Assembly (NCBI RefSeq): GCF_000188695.1
Contig: NW_004754917.1
Span: 250,712-262,452 of the forward strand
DNA from: Salpingoeca rosetta
Lineage: Eukaryota; Opisthokonta; Choanoflagellata; Craspedida; Salpingoecidae
DNA length: 11,741 nucleotides
Direction: 5' to 3'
This document shows, piece after piece, positions 7,188 to 11,741 of this stretch. The notes under the pieces are model-generated. The model saw only the letters and a list, made by a program, of their open reading frames with translations, ran no database searches and was not told the DNA's origin. The stretch's first letter is position 1; each line of letters starts with the position of its first letter. Position numbers and translations under genes: made by a program.

Positions 7188-8819
7188 ATGAAGACGGTTT
7201 TGGAAGTGCTGGACAAGTGCGATGAGGCGGCGAGGGCCAGGGACAAGATGCTCCTGCGAGATCAAGTCCGGGAGCTGATGACTGCGTGCGGCAACCTCAG
7301 CGAGACGTCCTCCAACGAGAGCGGCGAGGCCCTCGCAACCAAGGCCAAGGAGCTCGTCAACACCGTCGTGGAGGTGTTCACGCAGGATTTCACCGAAAAG
7401 TCCAACGCCAAGCTGCAGGCCGCCATCAACAGCGTGCGCAACGCCGCCAACAGCGTCGTGCCGCGCGGCGACAGCGAGAAGCCACCAGAGTTCAACCCAT
7501 ACGACAACTTCAACGACAAGGGCCAGCTGGACGACATCTACGAGTACGATCCACAGTACAACCCTGACACCACCTTTTCCAACGATGGGGACTTGGACGG
7601 CGCAGACCCCATCTACGCCGACACCGCACACCAGCAGCCCATCTCCGATGGCAGCGACAGCGACACCAGCGTCCACAGCGACGATGAAGACCTCGACGTC
7701 GACGCGACACAGGCGTCACTCGGCAGCAGCATGCGGTCCATTCGCAAGCGCCCGACCATCAACCGCACCCTCTCCATTGACCCTGAGGAGGACACGGCAG
7801 ACACTCCGCGCGCCACGCCCGCGCTCTCCAAGGACATTGAGTACCACGTGGAAGTGATTGAGTCGGAGCTTGATCATCTCTACAGCGCTGCCGAAGTGTG
7901 GGACATCAAGCGCATGGCCTCCACCGCCAAGGCCCTTGTAAGCATGAGCACGCCTGCGTGTGTGCGTTCGGTGGAAAACACGGACGTGTGCGCGCGTGCG
8001 TGTGTGTGTGCGTGTGTGCGTGTGTATGATGTCCCTCTACTGTATGCTCGCAACACGTGTTGCTGAAAAACCTCCGCACTCTAACTTGGTTGTGTTTCGT
8101 GTGTGTGCGTGTATGTGTGTGCGTGTATGTGTGTGCGTGTGTGTATGTGTGTGTGTGTGTGTGTGTGCGTGCGTGCGTGTGTGTGTGCGTGTGCAGTTTC
8201 AGGCGTTTTCGACGCTGCGCAAGTTTGCGGGCCACGAGCGGGACCTGCCACAAGATCTGGAACGCGTCTACCAGGTGCCATGACAACACGATATTGGGAG
8301 GGGTCGAGTTGTGCACGTGCTTGTGCATGGACTTGTTTGCATGTGCCTACAGTCACCCACACGCGAAGACGGCTGGAAGGAAGAGCGTCAACACACACGC
8401 GCCCGTTGGCACACATTGTACAATGCTTGTGATTGCATGCTCACCACGCTGCATCGTCCTCCTCCATACCCCCTGCTGTTGCCTTGTGCTGCTGTCCACC
8501 AGTCTGTGAAGGCCGCCAGCGTCTCCGTCACAGCATATCTGCACAACTTTGCCCAATCCGGACATTCAGAGGCCACAGAGCCCGCGGTTCGTGACAACGT
8601 GCACGCGTGCTTGTATGTGTTGTGTGCGTGAGTTAGTGAGAGAGAGAGTGTGTGTGTGTTTGTGTTTTGATTTGTGCTTTGACATGTGTATGCGTGTCGC
8701 CTCAATACATTTTGGTCGCCAACATCATGTGTTTTGCGGTTGGTTCAATGACAGATTATGGACAGCATCATCAACCTCTCTGTCGTCATGCACGATTTCA
8801 TCGCCGGCATGAGGTCAGG

Positions 8820-8857
<38 letters not shown>

Positions 8858-11606
8858 ACACACACACACACACACAGACACACACACACACACACACACA
8901 TACACACACTCTCTCGGGAATGCACGCTCACATGCACATACACACGTGTTTGTGCGTGCGTGTAGGCGCTTGAAGTTTCTTTCGACGGTCACGGAACGGC
9001 CCGCCCACCACCTCATGACGCGCATCCAGGAATGCTTCGATGTCAGCGCAACGCCCCACACAGACGACAAGTGCGTGCACGTGTGTGCGTGCGTGTGTGT
9101 GCGTGTGCGTGTGCGTGTGTGTGCGCGTGTGTGTGTGTGTGTGTGTGTGCGTGTGCGTGCGCGTGTGTGTCGACCACATAACCAGTGGTGCCACCCCTTC
9201 GTGCTTAAAGTTCTGTATGTTCCACCTCGTTTGCGTGCACCTGTTACTTCACGTTCCGCCTACGTGGGCAACGCGCCAATGATCGCCCCCCGCCCCCTTT
9301 TCACCACGTGCCCAACGCATTGTACATGCACGCAGGTGCGAGTGTGTGGACTTTGTGCACTGCAAGCAGACGCTTCTGCACTGCTCGCAAGCGCTCCTCA
9401 GCTCGCTGCAGCAGCTGACAGCAGCCATCCTTGCCCCGTGTCCCGTCACGTGGAAGGTGCAATGACACTTGCGCATCTGTGTGTGAAGGAGGGAGCATTG
9501 TGTTTGCTTGCGTGTTTGTTTGCTTGCGTGTGTTTGCTTGCGTGTGTGTTGTTGCGTGTTGGGACATGGCCTGCATGCGCGTGTCATTGTATCGAGTGTT
9601 GAGAATGGGGGCCTGGATCTCATCACTATCTCGACTTTTGCTTCTTGCGTGCTTCCCGTCATCCACAACAACTCCTATTTCCACCACCACCGCCACCACC
9701 GCCACCACCATCATCCCGCCAGCTTGCGAGCATCTGCGACAACGTTGCGTGGCATATGCAGCGGCTGGTGCACACGAGCGATCTGTTGCACGGCGGGAAG
9801 CCGTCGCCACTTCGCCGCCTGTCCTTCGAGACCTGTCAGGTCCTCCTTGGCGGCGTGGCCCTCTTGTGCAAGGTGCGCATGCGCGTGCCGGTCGTGGGGT
9901 CGCTGGTTTGCAGTCTTCACTGCAACAGCGTGATGCACTTTGCTGCTGTGCTGTGACTCGGTTGTGCCCTTGTGTGATCGGGTTCAACATGTGTTTACAG
10001 CGACAGCTTCGCTTCTGTCGCGTTGTGTGGGCACCGTTACTCGCGTCACCTCCCACCATCATCATCACAACCACCACCACCAACCCACCATCATCATCAC
10101 CACCACCACCACAATCACCACCATCGCCTCTCAGCCTGGCGACCTGACGTCCAACGAGTTCCACGCTGCTGTGAACTCCCTCCACGACTCAATCCCGGCA
10201 CTGCGTGACAGCACGCAGCAGCTGTTTACGGAATGCTTCCAGCTCGCAACAAACGGAGAGGTGCGGGGACGTTGTGCATGCCTGTGTGATTGTGCCTGAT
10301 GTGACTGCGTGCCTGTGTGATCCGTGCGTGTGCAGGTAGTTTGCTTGCCTCCACGGTCGTCACATGTTGCTCGGTGGCTGCAACATCAACATATGAGCTC
10401 ACGGCAGTGTTCGCACCTCCATGCACACGACTGCGCCTCTCTGCCGTACATGTTTTAGATCCGAGAGTTGACACAGAAGGAGCTTGACGCGGACATTGAC
10501 GTGAAGGTGAAACTGGACCTCTCTGCCGCACACGCGGAGCCTGAGCAGCAGCCGGACATGAAGGTTTGTTCTTAACACACACTTGGGTGGCTGACAATCT
10601 CGGCCATCCAACACACGCGCATGGACACATCCGCCACACATGCGCACGCAAGCATAAACACACATGCACACATGTGGTGACAAAGGCGTGTGTCATCATT
10701 GTGCTCACGCGTATGTGTCTGTTGTCATGTGCAGACTGTGGCTGTTGACGGCTACCTCTGCACGAAGACCTTCAAGGATGTCATCACCAGCCAGGTGTGC
10801 GTGCACGCGAGCATGTGTGCTGCTTTTGCGCGCGTGTGTGTGACGTGCGTGGCGAACATGCGTGCTTGTGCTGTGCCTGCTTCAACAAATGCTCATGCAT
10901 GAGAGCGTGTTCGTGCATGTGCATGCGTGTGTTGTGTAGGCGTATCAGATTGGTCACATCGTGTCGTTGTCGAACATGCCCCGCGACACGACCATCGCTC
11001 AAGTCAAGGTGCAGCAACTGCACGTGTTCTGCGCTGTGTGCGTGTGTTGTGTGTGTGCGTGTTGTGCGCGCGCGTGTGTTGTGTGTGCATGTTGTGTGTG
11101 CATGTTGTGTGTGTATATGTACATGTGTGTGTGTGACTGAAGCGCGCACGTCCAATGCAGCATCAGTCACTTACTCACCCCATCGACTCAACGACTCACC
11201 CCACAATCCAACGCACTAACGACAAACGAACCCACCAACCACCAGGACGCGTTCACACAGAAGTACGACACGCCCGCGGCCGCGTCACTGCAGCTGCTCT
11301 CCCCGGAGCACGAGCTTACAGACGACACGAAGCTCGAAGGTGCGTTGACACCCACCAAGCAAGCACGCCGCGTTGCTGTTGCTTGTGGACTTTGGAGCCT
11401 GCATGCATGGAGCTTTGGTGATGTGGCTGTAGATTACATATTGCAGTGCACCATGTAAATCACCCGCTCACTTCACACACGCACACACGCACACACGCCT
11501 ACACTCTGCAGATGTTGTCTCTGAGCACGACCGCCTGCGTGTGTTCGTGTATGAGTTCTGTCCACACCGCAACGTTGAAGAGACACGCAAGGAGCTCGCC
11601 GAAGGG
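7188..11606 (+). CDS. Unrecognised multi-exon protein, helical with ubiquitin-like region; 3' end outside window
   Basis: Exons: 7188-7937, 8197-8274, 8503-8598, 8755-8813, 8966-9070, 9336-9456, 9723-9872, 10135-10260, 10459-10563, 10735-10794, 10940-11008, 11246-11339, 11512-11606. They join into 636 codons with no stop and continue past a GTGCGT donor at 11607. The start is supported by A at -3 and an in-frame TAG 18 bases upstream. Seen: an amphipathic helical N-terminus (1-91), an acidic low-complexity segment (95-175) with Tyr105, 118, 120, 124 and 143, a basic RKRPTINRTLS stretch (186-196), then long helical, Cys/His/Leu-rich sequence (about 215-500). Residues about 531-622 read like a ubiquitin/Ras-binding-type beta-grasp fold: DTTIAQVKDAFTQKYDTP, LQLLSPEHELTDDTKL, then RLRVFVYEF. 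I do not recognise the family. A scaffold with talin/vinculin/FAT-like helical bundles is one possibility, and a catalytic domain may follow downstream. Confidence 0.8.
7938..8196 (+). other. Intron 1 of gene 2, TG tract directly at the acceptor
   Basis: Phase-0 intron with donor GTAAGC and acceptor GTGCAG. TG/TGCG repeats fill 7980-8030 and 8099-8192, the latter reaching the acceptor. A branch-point-like CTAAC lies at 8081-8085, and no AG occurs between it and the acceptor AG, an exclusion zone of about 110 bases. A classical polypyrimidine tract is absent. Confidence 0.8.
8275..8502 (+). other. Intron 2 of gene 2
   Basis: Phase-0 intron with a weak donor (GTGCCA) and acceptor CACCAG preceded by CT-rich sequence (about 8453-8500). 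It joins DLERVYQ to SVKAASVSVTAYLHNF. The donor is uncertain, but reading continuity favours it. Confidence 0.65.
8599..8754 (+). other. Intron 3 of gene 2
   Basis: Phase-0 intron with donor GTGCAC and acceptor ATGACAG. A better-looking GTATGT donor at 8613 would break the frame with the next exon. Retention ends in TGA shortly after the donor (8629-8631). Confidence 0.65.
8814..8965 (+). repeat. Intron 4 of gene 2, dominated by a CA microsatellite
   Basis: Phase-2 intron with donor GTCAGG and acceptor GTGTAG. A CA run with rare interruptions fills 8821-8907, more than half of the intron. The last 20 bases are TG-rich, so here the order of CA and TG is the reverse of several neighbouring introns. 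Confidence 0.85.
9071..9335 (+). other. Intron 5 of gene 2, TG-rich 5' part
   Basis: Phase-2 intron with donor GTGCGT and acceptor CACGCAG. TG/TGCG repeats run from the donor to about 9170. The remainder is unique sequence with a C-rich stretch at about 9285-9300. It splits a Lys codon (363). Confidence 0.8.
9457..9722 (+). other. Intron 6 of gene 2, CAC tract before the acceptor
   Basis: Phase-0 intron with donor GTGCAA and acceptor CCGCCAG. TG-rich repeats with a TTTGCTTGCGTG motif occupy about 9478-9556. A CCACCACCGCCACC tract (about 9680-9720) sits where the polypyrimidine tract should be. Confidence 0.75.
9873..10134 (+). other. Intron 7 of gene 2, CAC/ATC tract before the acceptor
   Basis: Phase-0 intron with donor GTGCGC and acceptor CTCTCAG. 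CAC, ATC and CCA triplets fill about 10053-10126. This tract is open in the frame of exon 8, so an upstream acceptor would add a His/Thr-rich stretch. The two AG sites I checked near 9999 and 10006 do not keep frame. Confidence 0.75.
10261..11511 (+). other. Introns 8-12 of gene 2
   Basis: Five introns interleaved with exons 9-12. Intron 8 is 10261-10458 (GTGCGG/TTTTAG), intron 9 is 10564-10734 (GTTTGT/GTGCAG), intron 10 is 10795-10939 (GTGTGC/TGTAG), intron 11 is 11009-11245 (GTGCAG/ACCAG) and intron 12 is 11340-11511 (GTGCGT/CTGCAG). Introns 8-11 are phase 0 and intron 12 is phase 1. Each join was fixed by frame continuity. TG-rich tracts mark intron 10 and the 5' part of intron 11. Confidence 0.7.
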
Positions 11607-11645
11607 GTGCGTAGTTTTTATCGCATTCAACTGAGCACACAAACA

Positions 11646-11648
<3 letters not shown>

Positions 11649-11698
<50 letters not shown>
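11649..11698. repeat. (CA)25 microsatellite in intron 13 of gene 2
   Basis: A perfect 50-base CA run lies 42 bases after the intron 13 donor (GTGCGT at 11607). The acceptor and following exon lie outside the window. A perfect run this long should vary in length between individuals. Confidence 0.95.
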
Positions 11699-11699
<1 letters not shown>

Positions 11700-11741
11700 T
11701 TGTTGGGTGTATATGTTTCATCGTGAGGGAATTTTGGTGGA

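Noticed and set aside
8599..8640. Exon 3 of gene 2 running on to the TGA at 8629-8631 as the true end of the protein
   Set aside because: Downstream exons continue in a consistent frame for more than 300 codons across ten further splice joins. Intron retention is possible but not the main model.

Overview
This is nuclear DNA from a eukaryote. Two protein-coding genes lie head to tail on the + strand. Both are broken by short spliceosomal introns (about 145-280 bases) that are full of TG, CA and CAC simple repeats. Exons are GC-rich, start codons have an A at -3, and the first gene ends in a canonical AATAAA signal followed by a GU/U-rich element. Compact GC-rich genes with many short, repeat-laden introns would suit a unicellular relative of animals such as a choanoflagellate, or another protist or alga. 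That placement is a guess from gene style; nothing in the window proves it.

Layout. Bases 1-2712 are one uninterrupted minisatellite of about 52 units, mostly 50 or 55 bases long. It continues off the left edge. Bases 2713-3089 are the presumed promoter and 5' leader of gene 1. Gene 1 (3090-6176, seven exons, 524 residues when spliced) encodes a G3E-family CobW/COG0523 GTPase with an intact P-loop, the GCICC metal-binding motif, NKTD, and a CobW C-terminal domain of the type seen in bacterial ZigA/YciC zinc metallochaperones. Its 3' UTR probably contains an intron (6240-6343) and ends near the poly(A) signal at 6533. Bases about 6560-7187 are intergenic and end in CA microsatellites. Gene 2 (7188 to beyond the right edge) has thirteen exons in the window that join into 636 uninterrupted codons. 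I do not recognise the protein. It appears largely helical, with an acidic, tyrosine-rich disordered segment near residues 95-175 and a probable ubiquitin-like/Ras-binding-like fold near residues 530-622.

How it works together. Nothing indicates that the two genes share a pathway. Gene 1 is predicted to be a cytosolic GTP-dependent metal (zinc) chaperone. Gene 2 looks like a scaffold or signalling protein whose C-terminus is missing here. The most unusual features are non-coding: the minisatellite whose variation is confined to one short segment of the unit, introns with TG-rich 5' halves and CA-rich 3' halves, a run of GTGC splice donors in gene 2, and the likely 3'-UTR intron in gene 1. All exon boundaries were derived by hand from reading-frame continuity and GT/AG sites. 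There are no transcript data behind them.
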